A DNA stretch of 53,345 nt, taken from assembly GCA_034428935.1 (NCBI GenBank), contig DAOUHB010000033.1:1-53345 (forward strand), given 5' to 3'. The stretch is from JAAYZQ01 sp034428935. GTDB taxonomy: Bacteria; Chloroflexota; Anaerolineae; JAAYZQ01. The translations under genes and the position numbers were made by a program. Under the pieces are notes generated by a model. The model saw only the letters and a program-made list of their open reading frames with translations, was not told the DNA's origin and searched no databases. Below, piece by piece: positions 32,317 to 40,063 of the stretch (positions are counted from its first letter, which is position 1; every line of letters begins with the position of its first letter).

Positions 32317-35300
32317 ATGACCGACTGCCGGAAGGTCCGCGCGCTGCTGGCTCTGCCGCGGGAGGATTGGAGTGCCGAGGAGAGGCGCCTGGTGGAGGAC
32401 CACTTGCCGGGCTGCCAGGCGTGCAGCGCCACGGCCCGGATCTATGCCGAGCAGGACCGCCTGAGCCGCGCCCTGCCGCCGGCGGCGCTGACATCGGAGC
32501 AGAGAACTCGTCTTCTCGCCCGGGTGCGGGCCGAGGGCGGGAGGGCGGGCTCCCGGCGGGTGAGCCGCCTGGCCGGCCTCGCCGCTGCCGGTGTTGGACT
32601 GGTGCTCATCGGCCTGCTGGCCCTGCTGCTGAGCAACCAGGCCAGGCAGGAGCCGGGGCCGGTGGCCGGCGGCCCCTCTACGCCCGCTGCCACTGCCACT
32701 GCCACTGCCACGGCCTCGGAGGCGGAGGCCGGCGTCCCGACGGCCCTGGTGGATCTCCCCTCCCCGACGCCGGAGCCAAGCGACGTTGGGCCGGTCGAGG
32801 GGCCGGCGGACGGGTCCGGCCTGGGCCGGGTGGCCTACGTCCAGGACGGCGATCTGTGGGTCCGGGAGCTGCCCGACGGCGAGCCCGTGCGGCTGGCGGG
32901 CGAGGCGGGCCCGCTGGCGGTCAGCGAGCCGCGCTGGTCGCCCTCGGGAGAATGGCTGGTCTACCGCCGCGACACGGCGGTGTGGCTCATCCGGGCCAAT
33001 GGACAGGACGCCTATGCCGTGGACCAGGGCGGGGTGGTGAACGACTTTGCCTGGTCGCCCGTGGAGGACCGCCTGGCGTACGTGGCCGGCTCGGGGGTGC
33101 TGCGCCTGGCGGTGCTGCGCGCCGGCGAGGCCGAGGCGCTGACGCTGCTGCCCCCGGACGACGGCGGCTTTCCCGGCCGCTTTGCCTGGAGCCCGGGGGG
33201 TGAGTCGATTGCCTACGAATGGCGGCAGGGGATGGACGCGCAGGACCTGCGGCTGATCGAGGCCGGCCAGGGCGCGGCCCACGAGCCGGTGGTGCTGTAC
33301 GACAGCGGCTTTCCCCGGCGCGGCGAGGCGCTCCTGGCCGGCTGGACGGGCGACGGGCGCTACCTGCTCTTCTGGCAGGGCAGGATGTCCTCGGCCTCGC
33401 TGCTGGCCGACGGCGCGGCGTTCTACGCCCTGCCGGCGGGTGGGGGGGAGCCCGTGCTGCTCTCGGGAGGCGATGGCGTGGTGCTGTACTACGACGACTT
33501 CTGGAGCAGTTCGCCCACTGGCAGCGTCGCCCTGGCGGCGGGCGCGGGGCGCGAGACCTGGACGAACAAGGCCATCGCCGTGGCCCGGCCCGGGGAGGGC
33601 GAGCCGTCACTCGTGACTGCGGGTGACCAGGCCGCCGTGTCGCCTGCTCTTTCGTCCTTGGGCGTGGCCTACGCCGCCGGACCCGACGCCGGCTCCATGG
33701 GGGGCGGCGACGCCGCCAGGGCCGCGCTGTTTGAACGCCGCATCTGGCTGGCACCCGCCGATGGCTCCGCGCCGCGCCGGCTCACGGGCGACGAGGGGGT
33801 TCGCGACGAGCGGCCTCTGTGGTCGGCGGATGGCAGCCAGGTTCTCTTTGTCCGCATGGATGAGGGCGAGAGGGTGTCGCTGTGGCTGGTGCCCAGGGAC
33901 GGGGGCAACCCGCAGCCGGTGGCCGAGGGACTGGGCCCCTGGCCCGGCGGGCAGTCCGGCTGGTTCGGGAGCTACGGGCACCTGGACTGGGACGCGCTGT
34001 ACGATTGGTGGCGCGGGTCCGCGGCGCCCACCGCCGAGCCGCAGCCCACGGCGGCTCCGGCGCCCGCGCAATCGACGGGCAGCGACGTGGCCGGGCTGCT
34101 GCAAAACCCGCCCGCCCCGGGCGAGGTCGTGGAGCTGGACGCCTATTTCAGCGGGGCAGCTTCGGGCCTGATGCGCGGCGGGCCAGCCCCGGCGGAGGAT
34201 CAGGTCGTCTGCCCCACGCACCGCACCTGGGCCGCGGCCCTGACCGACCGGCCCTTCCCGGGCGCCCTGAGGCTGCTCAACGGCACGCGGAGCAACGCCC
34301 TGCCCGCCGACGCCGCCTGGCTGGTGGCAACCGTGCCCGAGGCGGCCCAGCCCGGCCAATTGATCATCCCCCAGTTCCCCTACCACGCCCGCTTCCGAGG
34401 GCGGCTGGGTGACCCGGCCTTTGCCGGCTGCCCGGACGCCGAGCGCATCCTGGTGGTCGAGGAGGTGGTCGCCGTCTACGAGGAGCAGGCGCCGGAGGCG
34501 GCCGGCGGAGCCTGGGAGCCGCCGGCCGGCTACGAGGCGTGGCCACGCTACGATGACGCGGCGGCTGGCTTCAGCCTGCCCCACCCGCCGGACTGGACGG
34601 TCGAGACCCTGGCCGCCGGCGAGGAAGGGGTCGCGTCAGCCGTCGCCCTGCATGGCGCGCAGTGGCCCGACTACCCCGTGGTGGTGCGCGTGCACGAGGG
34701 CGAGATCCATTACGACCAGTACGAGCCGGCCTCGCTGCCGCCCCTGCTGCAGGGACCAAGCTGGGGCGCCTACGAGCAGGGCATAGCCTTTGGCCAGCCC
34801 GTAGACGAGGACCAGCCCCTGGCCGGCTTTAGTGTCGAGCGCGAAGGCGGCGCGGGCGAGGGCCGGCAGGCGGTGCTGTTCAGTGGCAGCGGCCGCACCT
34901 ACGAGCTCGAGTTGGTCTACCCCACGGGGTTTGAGGCATCGCAGCCGCTGCTGACGGCGTACAGTGTCATGGTCGAGGGCTTCCGGCTGGACACGCCGCC
35001 CGGCCCAACGGCAACGCCGCCGATCAAGCAGGAGCTTGGCCCGGGTCCCTTCCTGAGCGAGGGCGAGGCCCTGGCCCGGGTGCGCGAGCGTGACGGGCAG
35101 GAGGTCGAACTGCTGGACGCCGTCCTGCTGCCCGAGGCCGAGGCGCGCCGCCGGGCGGACGCCTGCAGCACCTTCGGCGGGCATCCTGACGGCGTCTGGC
35201 TGCTGACGGTGCGCGGCACGTACGAGGGGCGGACGCGGACGCTCGACCTATTCCTGGACGCGACGACGGGCGCGCAGTTGTGCGGCGAGGAGGTGCCGCC

Positions 35301-35772
35301 CGACTCCTACGCCGGCTGGCTGACCTACATACATCCGACCTATGGCTTTTCTTTTCGGTACCCGGCCGGCTGGGACCCCGAGCCGCAGACCGCAAGGTCA
35401 TACCCGAACATTGTACGCCTCGTGGGACCGGATGAAGGCCGTGACGTGGAGCTGACGATCGGCTTCCGCCGGGCCGACGAGGAGGCGCCCATTCAGCGCA
35501 CCGGCACCGGTGCGGGCGACGTCGAGATCGAGGGCACCGCCACGTTTCTGGGCCAGCGACTGACTCGCAATCTCCTGATCTACGAAGGGAAGGTCAAGTC
35601 CGTGATGTACAACAACGCGATGGAGATTGCCGTCGACGGCATGGTCTTTACCCTGAGCCTCGATGTTCTGGGTAACGCTCTCGGCGATTACGAGGCCGCC
35701 GACATTTCACCAGAGGTGCAGGCCGTGGCGGACCGGATCGTTGCTTCTTTCGTGCTCCCGACCGGCGACTAG
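32317..35772 (+). CDS. Giant anti-sigma-like protein: zinc-finger anti-sigma domain, membrane helix, beta-propeller and PsbP-like domains
   Basis: This 1151-residue protein starts at ATG 32317 behind GAGGAGGG. Residues 1-50 look like a zinc anti-sigma (zf-HC2) domain: DCRKVRALLAL...HLPGCQACS, with the HxxxCxxC motif. One transmembrane helix follows (~86-107, LAGLAAAGVGLVLIGLLALLL), then a Thr/Ala linker. Residues ~165-560 carry TolB/WD40-like repeats (GRVAYVQDGDLWVRELPDG, WSPSGEWLVYRRD, PLWSADGSQVLFVRMD). The C-terminal half has two PsbP/DUF-type domains (AAAGFSLPHPPDWTVETL and TYGFSFRYPAGWDPEPQ). The inside part likely holds the adjacent sigma factor while the very large outside part senses an unknown ligand. 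Anti-sigma factors are usually 200-400 residues. Confidence 0.8.
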   Translation: MTDCRKVRALLALPREDWSAEERRLVEDHLPGCQACSATARIYAEQDRLSRALPPAALTSEQRTRLLARVRAEGGRAGSRRVSRLAGLAAAGVGLVLIGLLALLLSNQARQEPGPVAGGPSTPAATATATATASEAEAGVPTALVDLPSPTPEPSDVGPVEGPADGSGLGRVAYVQDGDLWVRELPDGEPVRLAGEAGPLAVSEPRWSPSGEWLVYRRDTAVWLIRANGQDAYAVDQGGVVNDFAWSPVEDRLAYVAGSGVLRLAVLRAGEAEALTLLPPDDGGFPGRFAWSPGGESIAYEWRQGMDAQDLRLIEAGQGAAHEPVVLYDSGFPRRGEALLAGWTGDGRYLLFWQGRMSSASLLADGAAFYALPAGGGEPVLLSGGDGVVLYYDDFWSSSPTGSVALAAGAGRETWTNKAIAVARPGEGEPSLVTAGDQAAVSPALSSLGVAYAAGPDAGSMGGGDAARAALFERRIWLAPADGSAPRRLTGDEGVRDERPLWSADGSQVLFVRMDEGERVSLWLVPRDGGNPQPVAEGLGPWPGGQSGWFGSYGHLDWDALYDWWRGSAAPTAEPQPTAAPAPAQSTGSDVAGLLQNPPAPGEVVELDAYFSGAASGLMRGGPAPAEDQVVCPTHRTWAAALTDRPFPGALRLLNGTRSNALPADAAWLVATVPEAAQPGQLIIPQFPYHARFRGRLGDPAFAGCPDAERILVVEEVVAVYEEQAPEAAGGAWEPPAGYEAWPRYDDAAAGFSLPHPPDWTVETLAAGEEGVASAVALHGAQWPDYPVVVRVHEGEIHYDQYEPASLPPLLQGPSWGAYEQGIAFGQPVDEDQPLAGFSVEREGGAGEGRQAVLFSGSGRTYELELVYPTGFEASQPLLTAYSVMVEGFRLDTPPGPTATPPIKQELGPGPFLSEGEALARVRERDGQEVELLDAVLLPEAEARRRADACSTFGGHPDGVWLLTVRGTYEGRTRTLDLFLDATTGAQLCGEEVPPDSYAGWLTYIHPTYGFSFRYPAGWDPEPQTARSYPNIVRLVGPDEGRDVELTIGFRRADEEAPIQRTGTGAGDVEIEGTATFLGQRLTRNLLIYEGKVKSVMYNNAMEIAVDGMVFTLSLDVLGNALGDYEAADISPEVQAVADRIVASFVLPTGD

Positions 35773-35820
35773 ACTGGTGCCAGGCTACTGGATGCCGGTG
35801 TCGGACGCCAGCGTCGCCGG

Positions 35821-36696
35821 CTAGCGGCGTGGGGCCAGGTGAGACAGGGCCCGCTTCCACATGGGAATGACGAGGAGGTGCCCGGCATTGGGCACCATCT
35901 CCAGGCGCGCCTGGGGCAGGTTGGCCTGCCACCACCTGCCGTGGCGCGAGCTAAGGATCGGATCGCGGGCCCCGTATAGGCACAGGGTCTTGGCCTGTAA
36001 CTGCGAGGGCTCAAAACCCCAGGGGCGCAGCGTGTAGCCGGCGAGATCGGCAGCCAGGCCGGTCGCACCCTGGGCGAACGCCGCGTCCATCATCCCGACC
36101 AGGCGACCCGCCGCGCCGGGCATGGCCAGCGCCTCTTCGTCGTCCGGGCTGGTCCCTAGCATCGCCAGCCTGGCCTCCGACGGGCCCTGGGATAGCATCT
36201 CGTCGAGCTGCCCGGCGAGCATGGCGTGCACCTCCGCGGGCGGTAGATCGCGCATGGCGTCCAGCCCCTGTTTCTCCTCCGGCGGAATCCACGGCACGAG
36301 CTCGTCAGGGGCCGGCGTGGCCAGGATCACTACCCGATCTACCAGGTCGGGCCGGCGTGCCGCGAGGGCGAGGGCCACCCTTCCCCCCGCCGACCACCCG
36401 GCAACGCCCACGGGCGCGAGCTGCATCTCCTGGAGCACCTCGGCCAGGTCGTCGGCAGCCGAGGCGACGGTGGCCCATCTGTCGCTGGGCAGCGGGTCCG
36501 AATCGCCGTAGCCCGGCCGATCCACGGCAATCAGGGTCACCTCACGCTTTGCGGTCTCTTCCGGGTTCGGATCAAAGTTGCCGGCACCGGGAGCAGGGTG
36601 GCAGAAGACGACCGTCCGCCGTCCGTCTCCCCGGGTCAGCCGGCGGACGGCGACGCGCCGTCCGGAGCCAAGGGTAACCAGGTCGATCTCTTGCAT
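35821..36696 (-). CDS. Alpha/beta-fold hydrolase
   Basis: This 291-residue cytosolic protein has oxyanion-side VVFCHPAPGAGNFDPNP, nucleophile elbow VGVAGWSAGGRVAL (Ser), acid-side LCLYGARDPIL and catalytic His in VPNAGHLLVIP. It probably hydrolyses esters or related bonds; substrate unknown. ATG 36696 is 14 nt after GGAGG, a long spacing, but no other start fits. It has its own promoter, with a 14-bp palindrome directly after the predicted transcription start. Confidence 0.85.
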   Translation of the reverse strand: MQEIDLVTLGSGRRVAVRRLTRGDGRRTVVFCHPAPGAGNFDPNPEETAKREVTLIAVDRPGYGDSDPLPSDRWATVASAADDLAEVLQEMQLAPVGVAGWSAGGRVALALAARRPDLVDRVVILATPAPDELVPWIPPEEKQGLDAMRDLPPAEVHAMLAGQLDEMLSQGPSEARLAMLGTSPDDEEALAMPGAAGRLVGMMDAAFAQGATGLAADLAGYTLRPWGFEPSQLQAKTLCLYGARDPILSSRHGRWWQANLPQARLEMVPNAGHLLVIPMWKRALSHLAPRR

Positions 36697-36758
36697 GGCA
36701 GTTCTTGTTTCCTCCGTCTTCCAAGACTGGGTGAAGCAGATGGCTGCCATGCCGGGGG

Positions 36759-36772
36759 GTGGGCCGGCCCAC
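36759..36772. promoter_or_regulatory. 14-bp perfect palindrome at the hydrolase transcription start (possible operator)
   Basis: GTGGGCCGGCCCAC lies at about +1 to +14 relative to the minus-strand promoter at 36780-36808. That is a classic place for repressor binding. Confidence 0.4.
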
Positions 36773-36779
36773 GGGCACT

Positions 36780-36808
36780 ATTGTGCAACAAAACGTCCGC
36801 CTTGTCAA
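36780..36808 (-). promoter_or_regulatory. Promoter for the alpha/beta hydrolase
   Basis: On the minus strand TTGACA (36808-36803), 17 bp, CACAAT (36785-36780). Confidence 0.6.
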
Positions 36809-36816
36809 TAGGCTTG

Positions 36817-37218
36817 CTACCGGCTGCTCAGCTCGTCCCGGCGTGCGAGGTATTCCTCGCGGCTGATCTCGCCCCGGGCATAGCGCCCCCGCAGTGCCGC
36901 CAGCTCTGGCGGCTCGGCAGCCCTCGGTGGCGCGGGCCGCCCGCTGCGTGCCAGCAATACACCGGCCAGCACGAGGACGCCGGCCAGGGCCAGGCAACCG
37001 AGCAGTCCCAAGAGCCCGGCGACCACCGGGACAACACGGGTGCCCTCCAGCGGCTCCCACATGGGACCGTCAAAGTGGTGGCGGTCCCGGTCCCAGCGCG
37101 GCTCCCAGCCCGTGCCGATGCCGGCGCGGTTGGCCATCAAGACGGTGAACAGCGCTGCGCAGAGCAGCAGGACGACGAGCAAGACGCCGCCAACGACAAA
37201 GATGGTACTCCTTCTCAT
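36817..37218 (-). CDS. Small membrane protein with C-terminal SHOCT domain
   Basis: This 133-residue protein starts at ATG 37218 behind GGAGGG. It has two hydrophobic segments (IFVVGGVLLVVLLLCAALFTVL and VVAGLLGLLGCLALAGVLVLAGVLLA). The C-terminal SHOCT helix pair reads ELAALRGRYARGEISREEYLARRDEL. SHOCT domains are short oligomerisation modules at the ends of membrane proteins; function unknown. Confidence 0.8.
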   Translation of the reverse strand: MRRSTIFVVGGVLLVVLLLCAALFTVLMANRAGIGTGWEPRWDRDRHHFDGPMWEPLEGTRVVPVVAGLLGLLGCLALAGVLVLAGVLLARSGRPAPPRAAEPPELAALRGRYARGEISREEYLARRDELSSR

Positions 37219-37238
37219 GGTTCGACCCTCCTCCTGCA

Positions 37239-37267
37239 ATCATACCACGTTTGGGCGCGCCTGTCCA
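37239..37267 (-). promoter_or_regulatory. Promoter for the SHOCT gene
   Basis: On the minus strand TGGACA (37267-37262), 17 bp, TATGAT (37244-37239). Confidence 0.6.
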
Positions 37268-37394
37268 GGCGGTTTAGGAAGCCCCACGGAGTCCGGGCGG
37301 GGCTTCGGTGGCAGGGGGCCGTCAGCGCAACCTGGACGTCGTCAGGGTCGCGGAGGTACTCGCAGCCAGGCTGCCATGGCGGCACGGCTTTCAT

Positions 37395-37423
37395 TTGACG
37401 ATGTTCGCCTGTTGTGTTAGTAT
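37395..37423 (+). promoter_or_regulatory. Promoter for the flavodoxin gene
   Basis: TTGACG (37395-37400), 17 bp, TAGTAT (37418-37423). The leader would be only ~17 nt. Confidence 0.55.
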
Positions 37424-37446
37424 CGTCCCCAAGGAGGAGCGGCAGG

Positions 37447-37941
37447 ATGAAGGCAATGGTCGTCTACGATTCCAAGTTCGGAAACACGGAACTGATCGCC
37501 CGGGCGATGGGCCAGGCCCTTGGCCCGGCGGCCGACGTCGAGGTGGTGCGCGTCGGCGACGTGGGGCCGGGGCAACTGGCGGGCCTGGACCTGCTGATCG
37601 CCGGCTCTCCCACCTGGCGGTTCCGGCCCACGCCGGCTATCAAGGAGTTGTTGGACAGCATTCCCAGGGGTGGCCTGGATGGTACCAAGGTGGCGGCCTT
37701 TGACACCAGGTTAACGCCGGAGAAAATCGAAGCGACGTCCGGCTTCCTGGCCCGGATGGTAAACATCTTTGGCTTTGCTGCCCGACCCATCGGCAGGAAG
37801 CTGGAGAAAAAGGGGGGCAAGCCGGTCGCCACGCCTGAGGGCTTTTACGTGGAGGATTCGGAAGGTCCCCTGCGCGAAGGCGAGCTGGAACGGGCGGCGG
37901 ACTGGGCGAGGCAGGCCGCGGCAAGGGCCGGCGAGGCGTAG
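37447..37941 (+). CDS. Flavodoxin-like FMN protein
   Basis: This 164-residue protein starts at ATG 37447 after AAGGAGGAG. The N-terminal phosphate-binding loop is VVYDSKFGNTELIARAM, followed by LLIAGSPTWRFRPTPAIKELLDSI, typical of flavodoxins and flavodoxin-domain proteins that bind FMN. It could carry electrons or be part of a menaquinone-dependent oxidoreductase-like family. The middle segment (EATSGFLARMVNIFGFAARPIGRKLEKKGG) is also seen in stand-alone flavodoxin-domain proteins. It is followed by an O-methyltransferase remnant. Confidence 0.85.
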   Translation: MKAMVVYDSKFGNTELIARAMGQALGPAADVEVVRVGDVGPGQLAGLDLLIAGSPTWRFRPTPAIKELLDSIPRGGLDGTKVAAFDTRLTPEKIEATSGFLARMVNIFGFAARPIGRKLEKKGGKPVATPEGFYVEDSEGPLREGELERAADWARQAAARAGEA

Positions 37942-37946
37942 CACCC

Positions 37947-38126
37947 ATGTTCCACGCCATTCGCCCGTCCGTCCTGGAGCGAATGCGGCTGCTGGAACAG
38001 ATCGACGCCCGGGATTGGGAAGACGGGATCTCTCGGGCAAAGCGCCTGGGCCAGATTCCCCCTGCCAGGGGCAAGTTCCTGGCGCTGCTGGCAGTGAACG
38101 CCCCGGGAGGAGTGGCTGGTGAATAA
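37947..38126 (+). pseudogene. N-terminal remnant of an O-methyltransferase
   Basis: This short frame (59 codons) reads MFHAIRPSVLERMRLLEQID...RLGQIPPARGKFLALLA. It matches the usual N-terminus of small class I SAM-dependent O-methyltransferases, just before the LEIGTSAGYS motif. That motif and the rest of the enzyme are absent; the frame stops at TAA. The last bases overlap the GTG start of the antiporter gene. It is probably a truncated gene left by a deletion, though it could still be translated and couple to the antiporter. Confidence 0.6.
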
Positions 38127-39585
38127 CACGATCCTCATCGCCGCAGCGGTGTTGCTGCTCCTGAGCGTCCTCGTCAGCAAGATCTCTGACCGGCTCGGGG
38201 TGCCCGCCCTGCTGCTGTTCCTGGTGGTGGGCATGCTGGCCGGCTCGGAAGGACCGGGCGGCATCTATTTCGACGACCCCGGCCTGGCACAGTTCATCGG
38301 CGTCGTGGCCCTGGTTCAGATCCTGTTCGCGGGCGGCCTGGATACAGAGTGGGAGCAGGTCCGCCCTGTGTTGAAAGAAGGGCTGATCCTCGCCACCGCG
38401 GGCGTGCTGATCACGGCGGTGGTGACCGGCATCTTTGCCACCGTCCTCCTCGGCTTCCCGGTGTGGGAAGGCCTGTTGCTCGGGGCCATCGTCTCGTCCA
38501 CCGACGCGGCGGCCGTGTTTTCGGTGCTGCGCTCCAAGGGCGTCAGCCTGAAGGGACAACTGCAGCCCCTGCTGGAACTCGAGTCGGGCAGCAACGATCC
38601 CATGGCCATCTTTTTGACCGTGGGCTTTATCCAGGTGATCACACAGCCCGATGCGTCGCCCCTGAGCCTGATCTGGGTGTTCGTGTTGCAGATGGCCGCC
38701 GGCGGGGTCGTGGGCTACCTGATGGGCAGGGCGATGCTCTTTTTGATCAATCGCCTGAAGCTGGGCTACGAGGGCCTCTATCCGGTCCTGATCCTGGCCC
38801 TCGTCTTCCTGACCTTCGGGCTGACGGACCTCATCGGCGGCAGCGGGTTCCTGGCCGTCTACCTGGCCGGGCTCGTCCTGGGCCACTACGATTTCATCCA
38901 CAAGCGCAGCCTGGTGCGCTTTAACGACGGGCTGGCCTGGCTGATGCAGATCGCCATGTTCCTGACGTTGGGTCTCCTCGTCTTTCCTTCAAGGTTGGTG
39001 CCCATTGCCGGGGTCAGCCTGCTCGTGGCCGGCTGCCTGATGCTGGTCGCCCGGCCCCTGGGCACGTTTGCCGGCTTGATGTTCAGCCCCTTTGGTTGGC
39101 GGGCCAAGACCTTTGTCTCGTGGGTCGGGCTGCGGGGGGCGGTGCCCATCATCCTGGCGACCTTTCCCCTGCTGAACAGGATCCCGCAGGCCGACCTGAT
39201 ATTCAACGTGATCTTTTTTGTGGTGCTGACCTCTGTCCTGTTGCAGGGGACCTCCATCCCCCTCGTGGCCCGGTGGTTGGGGCTGGACGCGCCCATGGTG
39301 CAGAAGCGCATCTATCCCATCGAGTACACGCCCATGGGCGGCTTCAAGAGCGAGCTCAAGGAGCTTCCCGTGCCGCCGGACTCGCCCATGGAGGGCAAGC
39401 CCATCGTCGAGCTGCGGTTGCCCGACGAGTTCCTGGTCATCCTCATCGCCCGGGAGAACGATTTCGTCCTGCCCAGCGGGGGAACGGTCATCCAGGCCGG
39501 CGACACGCTGCTGGTGCTGTCGGACAAGGAGTCCATGGACGACGTGGTGACCAGGTTCCGCTTGCCGGTAGATGCACCGGCGTAA
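38119..39585 (+). CDS. CPA1-family K+(Na+)/H+ antiporter with C-terminal TrkA-C domain (NhaP2-like)
   Basis: This 488-residue protein uses a GTG start at 38119, placed by GGAGGAG just upstream. About 12-13 helices are predicted. Family motifs are LFAGGLDTEW and LGAIVSSTDAAAVFSVL, with the ion-binding Asp region ELESGSNDPMAIFLTV. The C-terminal domain (~residues 410-488, LPVPPDSPMEGKPIVELRLPDEFLVILIARENDFVLPSG...) is an RCK/TrkA-C domain that regulates K+/H+ antiport by nucleotide or pH. It exports K+ or Na+ and helps with pH and osmotic balance. Confidence 0.92.
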   Translation: MNNTILIAAAVLLLLSVLVSKISDRLGVPALLLFLVVGMLAGSEGPGGIYFDDPGLAQFIGVVALVQILFAGGLDTEWEQVRPVLKEGLILATAGVLITAVVTGIFATVLLGFPVWEGLLLGAIVSSTDAAAVFSVLRSKGVSLKGQLQPLLELESGSNDPMAIFLTVGFIQVITQPDASPLSLIWVFVLQMAAGGVVGYLMGRAMLFLINRLKLGYEGLYPVLILALVFLTFGLTDLIGGSGFLAVYLAGLVLGHYDFIHKRSLVRFNDGLAWLMQIAMFLTLGLLVFPSRLVPIAGVSLLVAGCLMLVARPLGTFAGLMFSPFGWRAKTFVSWVGLRGAVPIILATFPLLNRIPQADLIFNVIFFVVLTSVLLQGTSIPLVARWLGLDAPMVQKRIYPIEYTPMGGFKSELKELPVPPDSPMEGKPIVELRLPDEFLVILIARENDFVLPSGGTVIQAGDTLLVLSDKESMDDVVTRFRLPVDAPA

Positions 39586-39600
39586 ACGAGGGATGACCTG

Positions 39601-39699
39601 ATGGCCAGGCGCGGACGGAGCCAGGGCACGATCGAAGAAAGAGCACTCTCACGAGTGGTAGATGAAACTCGCGCCATCGTCATGGCGCTGCAATCTTGA
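39601..39699 (+). CDS. Possible 32-residue small protein
   Basis: ATG 39601 to TGA 39699 is a short frame of mixed charge (MARRGRSQGTIEERALSRVV...). A weak GAGGG lies upstream, and it sits 13 bp before the next small gene. It could be a real small ORF in the antiporter operon or noise. Confidence 0.3.
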   Translation: MARRGRSQGTIEERALSRVVDETRAIVMALQS

Positions 39700-39711
39700 A
39701 AGGAAGCGATC

Positions 39712-39942
39712 ATGGAACCATCGCCCCCAGAATCGAAAGAGACCCGCCCTCCGGGCGGCACGCCGGAGCCTCAGCGCCAGCCGCCGGCGGCGTTCGTGGG
39801 CATGGGCTCCCTCATCGGTATCGGAGCCGCGATTGGCCTGATTTTCGGACTGATGCTTGACAACCTGGTGTGGGGACTGATCGTCGGCGCGGCTATCGGC
39901 ACCGTCGTCGGGGCGGTGGTGGAGGCCAACCGGAGGCAATGA
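39712..39942 (+). CDS. Small glycine-rich membrane protein
   Basis: This 76-residue protein starts at ATG 39712 behind AAAGGAAG. A Pro-rich N-terminus precedes two hydrophobic segments rich in Gly (GMGSLIGIGAAIGLIFGLML and VWGLIVGAAIGTVVGAVVE), giving a glycine-zipper hairpin. Such proteins can form oligomers or membrane patches; function unknown. It follows the antiporter on the same strand and is followed by a repeat-type terminator. Confidence 0.65.
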   Translation: MEPSPPESKETRPPGGTPEPQRQPPAAFVGMGSLIGIGAAIGLIFGLMLDNLVWGLIVGAAIGTVVGAVVEANRRQ

Positions 39943-39960
39943 GCGGGGCTTGAAGGCTCG

Positions 39961-40042
39961 CCACGGAGGCGCAGAGGCCAGAGGGCAGCAGGGATATCAC
40001 CGTCCTGAATGCTCTATGGCCGCCGTGCCTCCGTGGTTTTTT
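39961..40042 (+). repeat. CCACGGAG-type palindromic repeat acting as terminator
   Basis: CCACGGAGGC (39961-39970) and GCCTCCGTGG (40027-40036) pair perfectly around a 56-nt loop, then TTTTTT. It looks like a copy of the CCACGGAG...CTCCGTGG repeat family scattered in many environmental genomes, recruited here as a terminator for the small membrane protein gene. Confidence 0.65.
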
Positions 40043-40063
40043 GTTGTGGTGCGAGTGCCGCTG

